DNA of 64,000 nucleotides, from positions 38,958,438-39,022,437 of the forward strand of contig NC_087071.1 of assembly GCF_963678635.1 (NCBI RefSeq), given 5' to 3'. A model generated the notes under the pieces. The model did no database searches and was not told the DNA's origin. It saw nothing but the letters and a program-made list of their open reading frames with translations. Made by a program: the position numbers and the translations under genes. Below, piece after piece: positions 39,001 through 47,245 of this stretch. This stretch comes from Symsagittifera roscoffensis. Its lineage: Eukaryota; Xenacoelomorpha; Acoela; Convolutidae. The first letter of the stretch is position 1, and each line of letters opens with the position of its first letter.

Positions 39001-42000
39001 AAAAAACTTTTATTTCGCAGGGAAATCTGATAATTAAATTTCATTTTCGATCAAGTTCAATTTCAATTTCATTGAAAAAGTCGATCAAGTTTTCGGGACT
39101 TTTACACTTTTGCTGGTCGATAGTGGAGTTTTAACAAAGGAAATGAGCTGATATTTAAAAAAAACAGTCAAAATCAAACCGCGAAAAATCAAATTTGAAC
39201 GTGAACAGATTTTACGACTTCCTGAAATGAAAACCAAAAAAGGTCATCAACAACTATATAAACGACTTCTCAAAAATGGTCGGCTCTTAGAATTAGAATC
39301 GCTGATAAAATTCTTAAGAAATTGTGCTGATATCAAAAACACGATACATGCTTAAAAACGTATGAGAAAACTAGATCCAACACTTCATTGGTCACAAACT
39401 GTGGTCGGATTTGTTTGTGAATAAATTCATCACATGATAAGACTGACTGGTTCGTAGATTACAACATCGCCTTCGTCAAACCACGAGACGAATCAGACAG
39501 TCTATAACTGAATTAAGCTTGTGATCTGCTCTGTTTTGACCTCTCTTGCAGCTTGAAAAACTGACCTGGCTTGGCTTAGCCAACACGCTGATTAATTTTT
39601 TCATGCTAGTGAAAAATATTCCACACATCACAAGATGTGTACGTCATCAGTGAAACTAAATATAAAACTTGTTTGATTGGCCAGAAGTTGTGGTCTGATC
39701 GATCTATTTTTATTTATGTTGGTAATATGATAAGAGTGGGCAATCAAGCTAACGTTATACTATCAAACAACAAAACAATGCGAGAAAACATATGCGATAA
39801 AGCACTAGACTGATCAGAATAAATCTATCACCGAACTGGGCTCGTGAAATGACCATTTTGACCCCTAGTGCAACTTAATTAACTGAAAAAAACTGGTAGC
39901 CATGCAAAAATGAGGTGGCGGAAATGAGCCTGGGAACCCACACAGCAATTTCAAGTCCAAGGAAAATTAACTTACTTCAGTTTTGAAATTGAAATTTTCT
40001 TTGAAAACTCTCCATAAAATATTACCTTGTAGACAGCATCTCCTGTGCCTCCTTTGAGACTGGCAACTCCCCTGGCAATCCATGTGGAGACACCAAGGTC
40101 ACATTGTTGAACCTGAACAGACAGAATAATTTGATTAACAGGATTTCTACAAACAGTCCCGACTACAAATAATCTAATAACTCTTGCGCAGAACTTAATA
40201 GAATCATGATCTCTTAATGGTTTTTCTTTCAACATTCATGAGACAACTTGCAGGCTGATGCTCTATAAATTCTAGGATCCAGGGTAACTTGATTTACTCA
40301 ATGATAAAATCAAGACTACTTTCCAGCTTTTTGTCAAACAAGAAGTCAATATTAAGTAAATTGACTCAATTTAGAAACCCTAGCCTAAAAAAGGTTTTAT
40401 TAAATCACCGAAACACTGAATACGATATAGTTCAAAATTGTTACAGAACACTATTCTCTATGAACCCATTAAAACTACAACCCGACAAATGTAATCCGAG
40501 AACTCGCCTCAAATGTGCACTGAACACCAGGGACTCCAGAAACGCCAGGCTGGTGTCGGATGCTCCCACCACCACTATTCTGGCATTGATCGCTATTTTG
40601 GGCTCCAGAACCAATTTCCGGTTGAGAGAGTACAGCGCGAACGGGTGTGTTTCCCTCAGTACGCGCTCCGATGGAACGTTGCCTAAAACCAGTTTAAATT
40701 ACTACACGATTTTTCGGGCCAGCAACCTTCCGTCGTAAAAACAATTGAGTTTTGTTAGACTTTTGAACTACTTTTGTTTCGATACCGAAAAAAATCCAAA
40801 ATTCTGATACAAATATTTTTAGCTCACTTGTGGCGGTACTTCTTGAGTTTTATACACAAACGACTTGAACTTTTTAACTAGAAAAGTTGAGTTTAGTGAT
40901 TTCGGATAGCATTCTGTGATGTAAAACTTTCATAGGAATCTAGCAATACAACACCAAAAACGTAAATACATTTTTTAAACTCTGAAGGACTGAGTGTTTT
41001 TGCTGCATTTTTACGCAATTCAAATTTCTGAAGAAGGTGAAACGAGTCTTACCATGTAGCATATGCAGTGGGTATGATATCTGTCTTCTGGGTCTGACAG
41101 GTACCATCTCCCCCAGACACGTGACTAGAGTGTGTCTCGCTTCCTCCTCGGAGTACTCCCTCTCCCCTGTCTCCTCATTGTACTGGCGGGAGAACACTGG
41201 GTAGTACAGACACGACTTACCATCCAGACGCATCACTTCCTAAAATGGGGAAGTTGTATTGATAATTTGATGGAGATAAAATCACAATCACCAACATTTG
41301 TCTGCTAATTAAAAAACAACTGGATGGGAATCAAAAATTCTCCGGGCTAGACGTCCGCTTTTGAAAGAAAAAACAGAATCAAGAACACATCCTACATACT
41401 TACCTTTCGAAAAGTCTTCGTAAAAAATGTAAAATCATAAATTTAATTTTCATTGATGTTTTTAGAAGGCAGCTAGACAATCGGGAAGCTCTAAGAAACT
41501 GACGGGAGACCTTAACCTAACGTTCTTCCTAAATGCTTCAACTAAATCAATTGCAACGAAAAAGCACAAAGTTTACAAAAAGAAGAAAACTTTTCATGAC
41601 ATTCACTACATATCTTTGGACAAACGTCTCCGAACACATCACTCGAAAGGCATTGTTGTCCTGAGCTCAAATTTGAAGAGATTTTTCACCTGTAATCACT
41701 TTTCGTAGAGTTACGGGGGTTTAACAATTGTCATTTTGGCCAATTAACGGGCGATATCTTTCGCGCTATTAACGCGTAAGCGAGACTTAATCCGTCTTAT
41801 AAATCGTTCCAAAATGGTTGAAAGAAGCTTATTTGCCTTAATTGATTTGTTACAAGCAGCGAAATCTATCTTTTTGTAATTTTTCTGCGTGTGGGGGGAT
41901 GATTTTCATAGAAAAATTTCAAATTTTAGAAAAAAATTTTCATTTTTTTATTTCATTTAATTTTTTAATGTTATTACTGCTCCATAAACCTTAAAAGGCA

Positions 42001-45000
42001 GTCGGAACATTCACGGCTTCGCCCTGATATGAGCAATCTTGTTTATTTTGGGATTGACCTTCACGAATGACGAATGTGGCAATAAAACATTTATCAAGAT
42101 TTTAATATATTTTGTATCAACTACCAGATTAACCAACAATTCTTATTCAGCTGAATTTTTTATTTCCTAGATAATTTTCAAGCAAAAACTGTTAATTACC
42201 TTCAGGAATGTCCTTGTTAGATGGTGGAATATCGGATTCATCACCATATGGTGCAGATGTCCATGTTCACTCCTCTGATGGTGCGAATAGTACACAAAGT
42301 CCTCTATGTTGAAACAACTCTTCAGATACTCTATCTGTTCTTCCTGTCTCACAACACAGATTCCCACCACCTGTTTGGGGGAGTTGGGCAGTCCAGGGCC
42401 CCCAACGCAGGCTGAGAAGGCATGAAGAGGGGTGCCGTCCTAAACACAGTACCAACAAATTACTTAAGTGAACTGTACCTTCGGCAGTTTTCGTTGAGAA
42501 ATAAGAACATAGCCAACATACAGTTGGAACACCACTCAGAAACAATCGTTCGATAATGAAAAATTTTATGACAAAGCCAACGTCAGAGTCGATGAGTAAT
42601 TTTTGGTGCCAGAAATCGGAAAACGGCGCTACTTTTCCGTACCATGTCGGCATTATTTGAATCGTTCATTCTAAATATAAATACAGTGCTCAGAAAAACT
42701 CTGCCCACTTTCGCCGTTTTGTATCATTATAACTATTATAACTTGAAAATTAAATAACAATTATACATACAATCAAAAACTGATTTTAACTTGTCATTTA
42801 ACAATATTGATGATTGGAATAATACAAACCTTGTCTCTCCTAGCCTCGTTGTACTGTCTGACATCAGCCAGCATCCTATCTCTGTGCTCCAGTCCAGCTG
42901 TCAGTCTCTCTATCTGGGCCAGATCAGCCGACAGACACGGACGCACCTCAAAGTCACTGGAACATAACAAACCCAACACAAATTTTAAATTTACTCATCA
43001 TTTTACAACTTACTTAACCCATGATCCGTGCTCGTTGCTTGAGGGTGAAGCAACATTAACCAGCCCAGAAAAATAACCAAAAAAATTGCATGTAGTTCTT
43101 AAGCAGGAGCACAACAACGGTTCTCAAGGATGCGCTGAAAATCTCGTATGTTGGCCCATCCCTTGTGGAAAAGAATAGTCCTAATGAGTTTGGACAACGT
43201 TTCGTCAGTTTGTCGAGAGAACTCCATAAAAAAGAGGAGACAAATCGTAACAGGCGACAATTCTTAACAATAAGTACAGCGGCACTTTGATTCCCGCACA
43301 CAAACTTTCATGTCGAATTTCAGCGCAGCAGAGCAAGTGGTCGCTACTTGCCGATGATGTCCGGTCAATAAGACTAAAGCTGTTAAGACGACCTCTTTTG
43401 GTGGGATTTTAAGACGGCGCTCTACGCAATTCTCCAATTGTATTTCTGAGAAATACAATTTGCTCAAATTCAAACAGCTCATTTTAAATGTAATAACATT
43501 TATTTGTCGTCTTAATATCTTGTCGTCTTAATGTCTTGTCGTCTTAATGGCCTGTCGTCTTATTTACCTATCATCCTTGCCAATACCTTGTTACGAATTG
43601 TCTTATGTTATCAATTGTCACCTGTTACATGTTATACCCCAGTTTATAAAAAAATTTCAGGAGACCTCCGAGAATCAGTTTTGTAAAAAAAAAACACAAA
43701 GAAGATCCACATTTCTATCGAAAAAGCTACTCAAATTCCAATAAAATTACGATAAATGTTATGTTTCGGGGCTTGCCGTAACACAAACTAGTTCGCCAAT
43801 TTTTATTAGCTCCCGGTCCTGATCCACGCCTGACCAACCGTGGGGAAGGATAATGTCATCCATTTATCCGCAGCCGATCCCACCTTGAGGAGGCGAATGA
43901 CACTAGGTCCCCACCAATCGCCAATTTTTGATGACAGATGTGAGATTTGAATCTAGTTCACCACGAACAAATCCACGAGGCTTGAAGGTAAAACGAACTC
44001 ACCTGAGCAGTCCATATCGGTTGAAGATGTACAACTCCTGGCCCAGATTACTCTGCACACGCGGAGTCACTCTCTAAACAACCACATATCGTCAACAGTG
44101 TCTCATTGATTCCGTCGAAGAATACCAAAGGGTATCTTTTGAAGGACTACAAGGTTATTTATCAAGTTAAAAAAGAGCCAAAAATACCTTCCTTAAAAAG
44201 AAACCATGCGTTATCCAGTAACGGAATCAACCGATACAAAAACATAGATGTCATCATTTTTGATTTATTCTATGATTCTATCCAAAAAATTTTGAACAGC
44301 TCCAAATCTAACCAGCATTTTCGAAAATTTTATTCGAAGATTTTTGAACGGCTCCAAATCTAACCAGCGTATCTTCCCATTATCGAACTCAAAACACGTT
44401 GTAAAGCTGAATGACGATAATATTCCTTTAACCATATGAGTTTTTATACTCATATGAAAACCACTAGCAAGAATTTACTCACCACAAATTGTTGCAGGAG
44501 CATGAACTCCGGCACCAAATGGGGCACAGTCAACACACAGTAGTCTCTGTCCGGGTAACACTGGAATGCACTGGCTAGGAAGTCCCCACTTCTGGTCTCC
44601 AACTCCTCCCTCATGCAGAACAGTTGGATGCAGAAACAGTTGCTCTCTCCCTGTTGTAATAAACTAGTTCAACTAAAGTCATGGGCAATAGAGTGCGGTT
44701 AAAAAGTTACATGTCATAAAGTAGAGTAGACAGGTCGTAAGCCAATCACCATCGAGATTTAAAAAACAAACGTACCGAGTATTTTCTTTTCTCTATTCTG
44801 ATTGGCTTACAACGTGTCTGCTTTATAGAATGTCTACTTTTCGCAACGTAACCGTGTGAATTGATTTCCATTTGAAAAAAATGCTGATAAAAGAAATAAA
44901 TATTTTAAAGTTCAACTTAAATTCATGGCTGAGTTTTTTAATTTCTACAGAAAGTGTATTTCATATAAAAATTTATTTTTTCCATTGTTTATTTACATGG

Positions 45001-45990
45001 ACTTCACTATTACTGATCAAGAGATCTCTTCAACTACTCCTAGGTACAATATTTACATCATAGTGACCATAAAATAAGTCATTTATGTAGCGTTGGCGTT
45101 GGATATTCTTTTCTAGTAAGCACCGCAGGGGAGGGGAAATAATTGAAGATTTTTTCGGCAGAATGAAATTTCGATTACAAGCACGATGAGCTTTTCCAAA
45201 AGCTGCTTATATCTCAGGGTTAAAACATCATGTTGATTATTTCAAAAAAAAATAAAAGTGGATATGACGGATTACCTTGTATTCTGGCACAAATGGGACT
45301 GGGGCTGCAATGGTTGAGAGTGAGACCGGCGGTCTGGTTGAGGTCTTGGACTTGTTCGTCGAGTGGGATTTATCACCCGAGTGATGACCTTCATCGTCAC
45401 TGAAACAAATCGACGTTCTTTTTTTCCTTTTCTTCCAACTCACATAAGCATTATTTTATAATGCAACGTGCGGCTTAACAAGGTCGGTTGTGAAGAACAA
45501 ATATGCATGCAATGCTTCATCAATTCGCAAGTCAGTTATTATCGCAAGTTCAAAAACGATCGGACGTTGTGAGCAAACGTAATAATAATAAATAATAAAT
45601 TGTCTTCAGGCTAGTATTTCAGTAGTGCTTGTTATAAACCGCATTTACAACCATTAAACATTAGCCTGAGAGATAGTCATGAGACCTTCTGCTTCGTTTT
45701 CAGACTTCTCTGAGCGGAAAAAATTAAATTGTTTTCTTAATAACCTCCGATTTTCATCGGTATCGACCAGAACGCAAAACCTCAAACAAACGTGGTTTCA
45801 CAGAGGGGGATCTCGAACTGCTTAACGTGTTAGTGACTTACTCAGGTAGTGAAGGAGTGCTCAGTCCATAATGAGTTCTGCAGATGGCTTCAGTCAAATG
45901 GGAAAGAGTATCTCTCAGAAGAGTGGCATCTTGGGCACAAGAGAGAAGTGACATCTCCATCACTCCCACACTGTACTCAGCCGCCAAGTC
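26917..45990 (-). CDS. CFAP61: Cilia and flagella associated protein 61, 20 exons found, N-terminus missing
   Basis: Twenty minus-strand exons, each listed separately, join in phase to 2973 coding bases (990 residues plus stop). Exon order from upstream: 45842-45990, 45276-45399, 44483-44650, 44003-44073, 42830-42956, 42200-42439, 41053-41239, 40508-40682, 40026-40112, 36585-36670, 35497-35613, 34481-34594, 34180-34307, 32598-32805, 32017-32186, 31476-31715, 30566-30795, 30108-30234, 29181-29264, 26917-27057. The family has an N-terminal acetyltransferase-like domain and a pyridine-nucleotide-disulfide-oxidoreductase-like Rossmann region; the protein works in the axoneme at the radial-spoke base (calmodulin and spoke-associated complex) and is needed for sperm flagella. 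Motifs seen: [27 protein letters not shown] and [12 protein letters not shown] with AAGP. The human protein is about 1.2 kb codons, so roughly 250 N-terminal residues are not accounted for. Two introns use GC donors. Exons are clearly more GC-rich than introns. Confidence 0.93.
27524..27945 (+). repeat. Dispersed repeat R2, copy 1
   Basis: It starts at AACAAGACTGCTCGTATCAG and is followed by the 17-base hairpin TCAGGGCGAAGCCCTGA and GTTCCGACTGCC. It contains a GC-rich palindrome-like block TAATAGCGCGAATTATATCG near 27800. It is absent from the matching intron of the second CFAP61 copy and present in reverse orientation at 41642-42046. Confidence 0.75.
27946..28056 (+). repeat. Partial R1-like segment next to R2
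   Basis: It shares CGAGCACAAATATTCCGTTACTTTCG with the R1 copy at 25347 (there with small changes near 25455). It contains the palindrome ACTTTCGTATCGAAAGT and ends at AGTCGGAACA, which is the complement of TGTTCCGACT near 27555. This piece is also missing from the second CFAP61 copy. Confidence 0.6.
28222..28953. mobile_element. Tc1/mariner-type MITE with TA target duplication
   Basis: A 732-bp inverted-repeat element with arms of about 310 bp. It starts CAGTGCTGATTTAAATTAAC, ends with the complement (ATCAGCACTG), and has TA on both sides (28220-28221 and 28954-28955). The paralogous intron at about 63733 shows an empty site with a single TA. Termini beginning CAGT with TA duplication are typical of the Tc1/mariner superfamily. 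The two mirrored open frames inside (28368-28613 and 28610-28807) are artefacts of the inverted arms; there is no transposase. Confidence 0.9.
29181..29264 (-). CDS. CFAP61: CFAP61 exon, acidic linker and helix
   Basis: 84 bp, phase 0 at both ends, GTGAGC donor and TGTGTAG acceptor. It encodes an acidic [11 protein letters not shown] stretch followed by [16 protein letters not shown]. The 3' part of the same exon is repeated at 63958-64000. Confidence 0.92.
29455..29822. repeat. Inverted pair of R1 segments
   Basis: The block around 29460-29575 (containing ATCGATCCAG and TTTTAGCAAAAC) is the reverse complement of 29708-29820 (containing TTTTGCTAAAATTA and GGGATCGATAG). Between them lie about 130 bases with three TTCGAATTTC motifs. 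The pair forms a potential large hairpin inside a CFAP61 intron. Confidence 0.7.
29705..30085 (+). repeat. Dispersed repeat R1, copy 2
   Basis: It contains TTCGCTGTTCGACACTGGAG near 29885, AAAAGTCAAACCGCGAAAAA near 29950 and AAGAGTCTGAAC followed by TTCATTGACTCTTA at the end. It matches R1 copies at 38785 and 46845. Confidence 0.75.
30108..30234 (-). CDS. CFAP61: CFAP61 exon, conserved [10 protein letters not shown] block
   Basis: 127 bp; the first base completes AGA (Arg). It encodes [20 protein letters not shown] and a Leu/Glu-rich helix, ending phase 0 at a GTGAGT donor. This block is among the best conserved parts of the CFAP61 C-terminus as I remember the family. Confidence 0.93.
30566..30795 (-). 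CDS. CFAP61: CFAP61 exon, [10 protein letters not shown] region
   Basis: 230 bp, starts phase 0 after TTGCAG, ends two bases into a codon at GTTAGA. It encodes [19 protein letters not shown] and, later, a lysine/arginine/asparagine-rich loop and [18 protein letters not shown]. Confidence 0.92.
31030..31470 (+). repeat. Dispersed repeat R1, copy 3
   Basis: It contains GCCCTTTAAGCTCTTTCAAC, CCCAATTTGAGAAAACTGGA, AATCCGCTGGAAATCTAAAA and a terminal AAGAGTCTTCACTAAG. It lies just downstream (minus-strand sense) of the exon at 31476-31715 and is antisense to CFAP61. Confidence 0.75.
31476..31715 (-). CDS. CFAP61: CFAP61 exon, acidic insert and [13 protein letters not shown] strand
   Basis: 240 bp, phase 0 both ends, GTATGT donor, TTTTAG acceptor. 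It begins [11 protein letters not shown], continues with an acidic stretch and ends with [19 protein letters not shown] plus a charged helix. Confidence 0.93.
32017..32186 (-). CDS. CFAP61: CFAP61 exon, AAGP motif of the FAD/NAD region
   Basis: 170 bp. It encodes [19 protein letters not shown], then [20 protein letters not shown]. This resembles the third conserved segment of FAD-dependent oxidoreductases, where a bound region is followed by an AAGD-like motif; here it is AAGP. The start uses the TTTCAG acceptor at 32187-32188 because the next upstream AG would break the frame. The donor is GCAAGT, a GC-AG intron. Confidence 0.92.
32598..32805 (-). CDS. CFAP61: CFAP61 exon, second Rossmann half
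   Basis: 208 bp, phase 0 start after TTATAG, GTAAGT donor one base into a codon. It encodes [19 protein letters not shown] and [18 protein letters not shown], alternating strands and helices as expected for the oxidoreductase-like fold. Confidence 0.92.
33290..34090. mobile_element. MULE-like fold-back element with 10-bp direct repeat
   Basis: An 801-bp intronic inverted-repeat element bounded by the exact direct repeat CTGCTTCCTC at 33280-33289 and 34091-34100. The ends carry iterated TTTAGCAGACC units (three on the left, two complementary ones on the right). Inside them, CTCATGCTTGAAGGCCCGAA near 33450 matches the complement near 33830. A target duplication of 9-11 bp with long inverted repeats is typical of Mutator-like elements. 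No transposase frame is present. Related fragments lie near 34900-35040 and 50250-50335. Confidence 0.72.
34180..34307 (-). CDS. CFAP61: CFAP61 exon, second dinucleotide-binding glycine motif
   Basis: 128 bp. It completes VVVLGGG and encodes [18 protein letters not shown], a beta-turn-alpha start of a Rossmann unit, then [20 protein letters not shown]. The donor is GTGCGA, phase 0, joining to VEEQVD. Confidence 0.93.
34481..34594 (-). CDS. CFAP61: CFAP61 exon, [14 protein letters not shown] segment
   Basis: 114 bp with TTTTCAG acceptor and GTAATA donor. It encodes [20 protein letters not shown] and ends DHVVVLG, the strand that leads into the glycine motif of the next exon. Confidence 0.92.
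35270..35345 (-). repeat. Truncated tRNA-like head
   Basis: The minus strand reads GATTGGTTCAACGGTTAAGTG near 35313-35333, nearly the same A-box arm as the tRNA-like sequence at 37200-37290, but no B box follows. It is probably a 5' fragment of the same tRNA-derived family. Confidence 0.35.
35497..35613 (-). CDS. CFAP61: CFAP61 exon with the ATG motif
   Basis: 117 bp. It encodes [17 protein letters not shown]; the LVLATG string is the hallmark ATG motif of pyridine-nucleotide-disulfide oxidoreductase-like folds. GTGAGT donor, AACAG acceptor. Confidence 0.94.
35986..36177. repeat. Short inverted-terminal-repeat element (MITE-like)
   Basis: 192 bp starting TGCAGGGTGACCAGTG and ending CGGCCACCCTGCA. 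The ends are an imperfect inverted repeat and the interior has repeated GGCACTGA-type words. No clear target duplication was found (flanks AGTTAT and TTAAGT). The superfamily is left open. Confidence 0.6.
36585..36670 (-). CDS. CFAP61: CFAP61 exon, [17 protein letters not shown]
   Basis: 86 bp, CGCAG acceptor and GTTAGA donor. It encodes [19 protein letters not shown], the strand-turn-strand typical of the middle of the FAD-binding Rossmann region, where a glutamate/aspartate and basic residues follow. Confidence 0.92.
36780..37080 (+). repeat. Dispersed repeat R1, copy 4 (partial)
   Basis: It starts AACATAGCCAATCGAAGATT and continues with GCCCTGTAAGCTCTTTGAAT and TTCCGCTGCAAATCTAAAAA. It lacks the 3' third of the family. 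Confidence 0.7.
37195..37290 (-). repeat. tRNA-like sequence with T-run terminator
   Basis: On the minus strand TGGCTCAATGGTTAGTG fits a Pol III A box, and GCAAATTCAAATCTC is a weak B box. Nine T follow. An 8-bp inverted repeat GTGTGAGA/TCTCACAC brackets the middle. It is most likely tRNA-derived and non-functional. Confidence 0.5.
37440..37810 (+). repeat. Dispersed repeat R1, copy 5 (partial)
   Basis: It contains TTATGATTGATACATTTTTG, TTCCGCTGGGAAATCC, GAAGTCGTTCACG and a TGCATTTGTGGCGATAAGAGC block shared with the copy at 31030. Confidence 0.7.
37906..38590 (+). repeat. 137-bp tandem repeat, five copies
   Basis: TACACTAAC begins units at 37914, 38051, 38188, 38325 and 38466. The spacing is 137, 137, 137 and 141 bp, the last lengthened by a CAAC duplication. 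Each unit carries two hairpins: GAGC-GAGAG-GCTC, and GTTGGG-TACTTCCAGG-CCCAAC. The array is in the longest CFAP61 intron, between exons at 36585 and 40026. Confidence 0.93.
38785..39310 (+). repeat. Dispersed repeat R1, copy 6 (near full length)
   Basis: It has the 5' head AACATAGCCAACAGAAAGTTGG, in which CCAAC and GTTGG can pair. It then has CCCAATTTGAGAAAACTGGA, GATAGTGGAG, AAACCGCGAAAAATCAAATT and CGTGAACAGATTTTACGACT. Confidence 0.75.
40026..40112 (-). CDS. CFAP61: CFAP61 exon, [11 protein letters not shown]
   Basis: 87 bp. It encodes [18 protein letters not shown]; its first base completes the Arg codon begun before a GC donor. GTAATA donor, TTCAG acceptor. Confidence 0.93.
40508..40682 (-). 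CDS. CFAP61: CFAP61 exon, first Rossmann glycine motif
   Basis: 175 bp. It encodes [19 protein letters not shown]. The VVVGAS turn takes the place of the GxGxxG dinucleotide-binding loop and is characteristic of CFAP61. The donor is GCGAGT (GC-AG intron), required to keep the frame into FNNVT. Confidence 0.95.
41053..41239 (-). CDS. CFAP61: CFAP61 exon, [12 protein letters not shown] motif
   Basis: 187 bp, TTTTAG acceptor, GTAAGA donor. It encodes [18 protein letters not shown], an acidic loop and [18 protein letters not shown]. This basic motif followed by YP is a strong family signature. Confidence 0.95.
41642..42046 (-). repeat. Dispersed repeat R2, copy 2
   Basis: Reverse complement of 27524-27945. 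It shares CTATTAACGCGTAAGCG, GTTATTACTGCTCCATAAAC, GGCAGTCGGAACATTC and GCCCTGATATGAGCAATCTT. Divergence is around one base in six to ten by eye. Confidence 0.75.
42200..42439 (-). CDS. CFAP61: CFAP61 exon, [11 protein letters not shown] motif
   Basis: 240 bp, phase 0 both ends. It encodes [20 protein letters not shown], then [20 protein letters not shown] and LNPIFHH-like [14 protein letters not shown]. In the family this region precedes the oxidoreductase-like part and resembles a second acetyltransferase-like core. Confidence 0.95.
42830..42956 (-). CDS. CFAP61: CFAP61 exon, charged helical segment
   Basis: 127 bp, TTCCAG acceptor, GTTTGT donor. It encodes [18 protein letters not shown] and a charged helix ending ARRDK. 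Confidence 0.92.
43500..43560 (+). repeat. Minisatellite, TTGTCGTCTTAATG units
   Basis: About four imperfect copies of a 15-16 bp unit containing TGTCGTCTTAATG, inside the CFAP61 intron between 42956 and 44003. Confidence 0.8.
44003..44073 (-). CDS. CFAP61: CFAP61 exon, [11 protein letters not shown]
   Basis: 71 bp, GTTTAG acceptor and GTGAGT donor. It encodes [20 protein letters not shown] and GLL. Short but unambiguous from phase and family pattern. Confidence 0.92.
44275..44372 (+). repeat. Short tandem duplication
   Basis: GCTCCAAATCTAACCAGC occurs twice, about 55 bases apart, each preceded by TTTTGAAC. Confidence 0.75.
44483..44650 (-). CDS. CFAP61: CFAP61 exon, [10 protein letters not shown] motif
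   Basis: 168 bp, phase 0 both ends, ACAG acceptor and GTGAGT donor. It encodes [20 protein letters not shown] and [18 protein letters not shown]. The CIQLF motif and PHLxPEF are strong CFAP61 signatures. Confidence 0.95.
45276..45399 (-). CDS. CFAP61: CFAP61 exon, Ser/Thr-rich linker
   Basis: 124 bp, TTTCAG acceptor, GTAATC donor. A low-complexity His/Ser/Lys/Thr stretch links the acetyltransferase-like domain to PVPFVPEYK, which continues as GESNCF in the next exon. Confidence 0.88.
45842..45990 (-). CDS. CFAP61: CFAP61 exon, end of N-terminal acetyltransferase-like domain
   Basis: 149 bp, TTTTTAG acceptor, GTAAGT donor. It encodes [17 protein letters not shown], which fits the strand 'xVGxMxxS' near the end of the acetyltransferase-like domain, then a helix and LPD. 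It is the most upstream exon I can assign. It starts in phase 0, so at least one exon must lie further to the right. Confidence 0.83.
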
Positions 45991-46429
45991 CTAAAAACCA
46001 GCCATTTTCATTAAAGAGAATAGTGGATCTTTTATGATTTTAAAACCACACCAAGCATAAAAATTATTTTTCATGTATAATTTTCAACACATTCTACGTG
46101 TAATTAAACTGCATTCAAATTTAATTCAACCTCTCGTAAGGGTATCAAAGCGCTACCCGAACTCAAAATAATAATATGTTTCAACATCGACAAAGATTAG
46201 AATTTATGGGTTATCCATCAATTTTTATAAGCTGTAGATAAAGACCAAACTAGCAACAACAATTAAAGAAGGATGTTGATTGAGGACCAGAAGCCTCTAA
46301 CAACAAGCTGCACATTTTGACGATATTATTGCAAAACATTTCCATTTTTGAAATGAATTTGCAATTACGATGACACGAACACATTGTTAATTATTACAGA
46401 GGTGAAGACGCACTTCACGAACACCCTGA

Positions 46430-46522
46430 AAAACACCTTCAAAGTTAAATATCTCAGGCACTACATGACTTGAACCCGGAGCTCCATATCAACAGTCACT
46501 GGCCGTAACCGCTCAGCCATGG
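46430..46522 (-). repeat. tRNA-like sequence (Asn/Leu-like boxes)
   Basis: On the minus strand CATGGCTGAGCGGTTACGG is a canonical-looking A box and GGGTTCAAGTC a good B box 33 bases downstream; a CTGTTGA loop resembles an anticodon loop. The stems do not pair well and no terminator follows closely, so a tRNA pseudogene or SINE is likelier than a gene. Confidence 0.5.
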
Positions 46523-46844
46523 CTTGTTTTATTCTCAGACAAGGTATTCTATCGAAAACTAGAATTGTGTCACGTCAATTATGACAACTTGAATCAACTG
46601 GTAAAACTTACTCTTCCAGAGGATGATTATTGGCTTAAACTGTGTCAATTTTTTTCAATGATAAAAAATGAAAGCTTTTTTCCGGGTGTTTTAACTGAAA
46701 TAAATACTTTGTTTTCGCAAAAATCAGGTACCACACAATCATTAGAATGGCTCGAGCGATATAATATATTAAAGCACTCCGAGTCAACATTCGAATGACA
46801 AGAAAAAATTCCAAAAGTTTGATCGGTATCGAGAAAGATTGGTT

Positions 46845-47245
46845 TGAAAAACATAGCCAACAGACAATTGGAAAAGAGTCAATCAACGCAAGGAAACAAA
46901 AAATGACTTACTTTTTGAAAAAAACTTCAACTTTTGAATTTCAAAGCAAAAAATAAATAATCCTAAATTTCTAGGAACTTCAACAACAATTTATGAACGG
47001 CACTTATTTTGACTAAACTAACCCACTTTGAGAATGGTGGATCGATAGGAAAAAAATTTCGCTGGAAAATCTTTTTCGTGACCTTTACACTTCCACAGTT
47101 CGATAGTGGAGTTTGCCTTCATTTACACAAAAGAATTGAACTGATCTCATAAAGAAATCAAAAGTCAAAACGCAAAAATTCCTGAAAAAAAAATCACAGA
47201 GACCTATAAAATAGTCTTCACAAGGTTCAGTGACTGTTAATTCAC
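46845..47245 (+). repeat. Dispersed repeat R1, copy 7
   Basis: Head AACATAGCCAACAGACAATTGG, then TTCGATAGTGGAGTTTGCCT, TCAAAAGTCAAAACGCAAAA and the 3' end AGTCTTCACAAGGTTCAGTG. Confidence 0.75.

Noticed and set aside
46565-46798. Plus-strand open frame of 77 codons
   Set aside because: It has some protein-like composition but no domain, splice or promoter context, and an R1 repeat begins directly after it.
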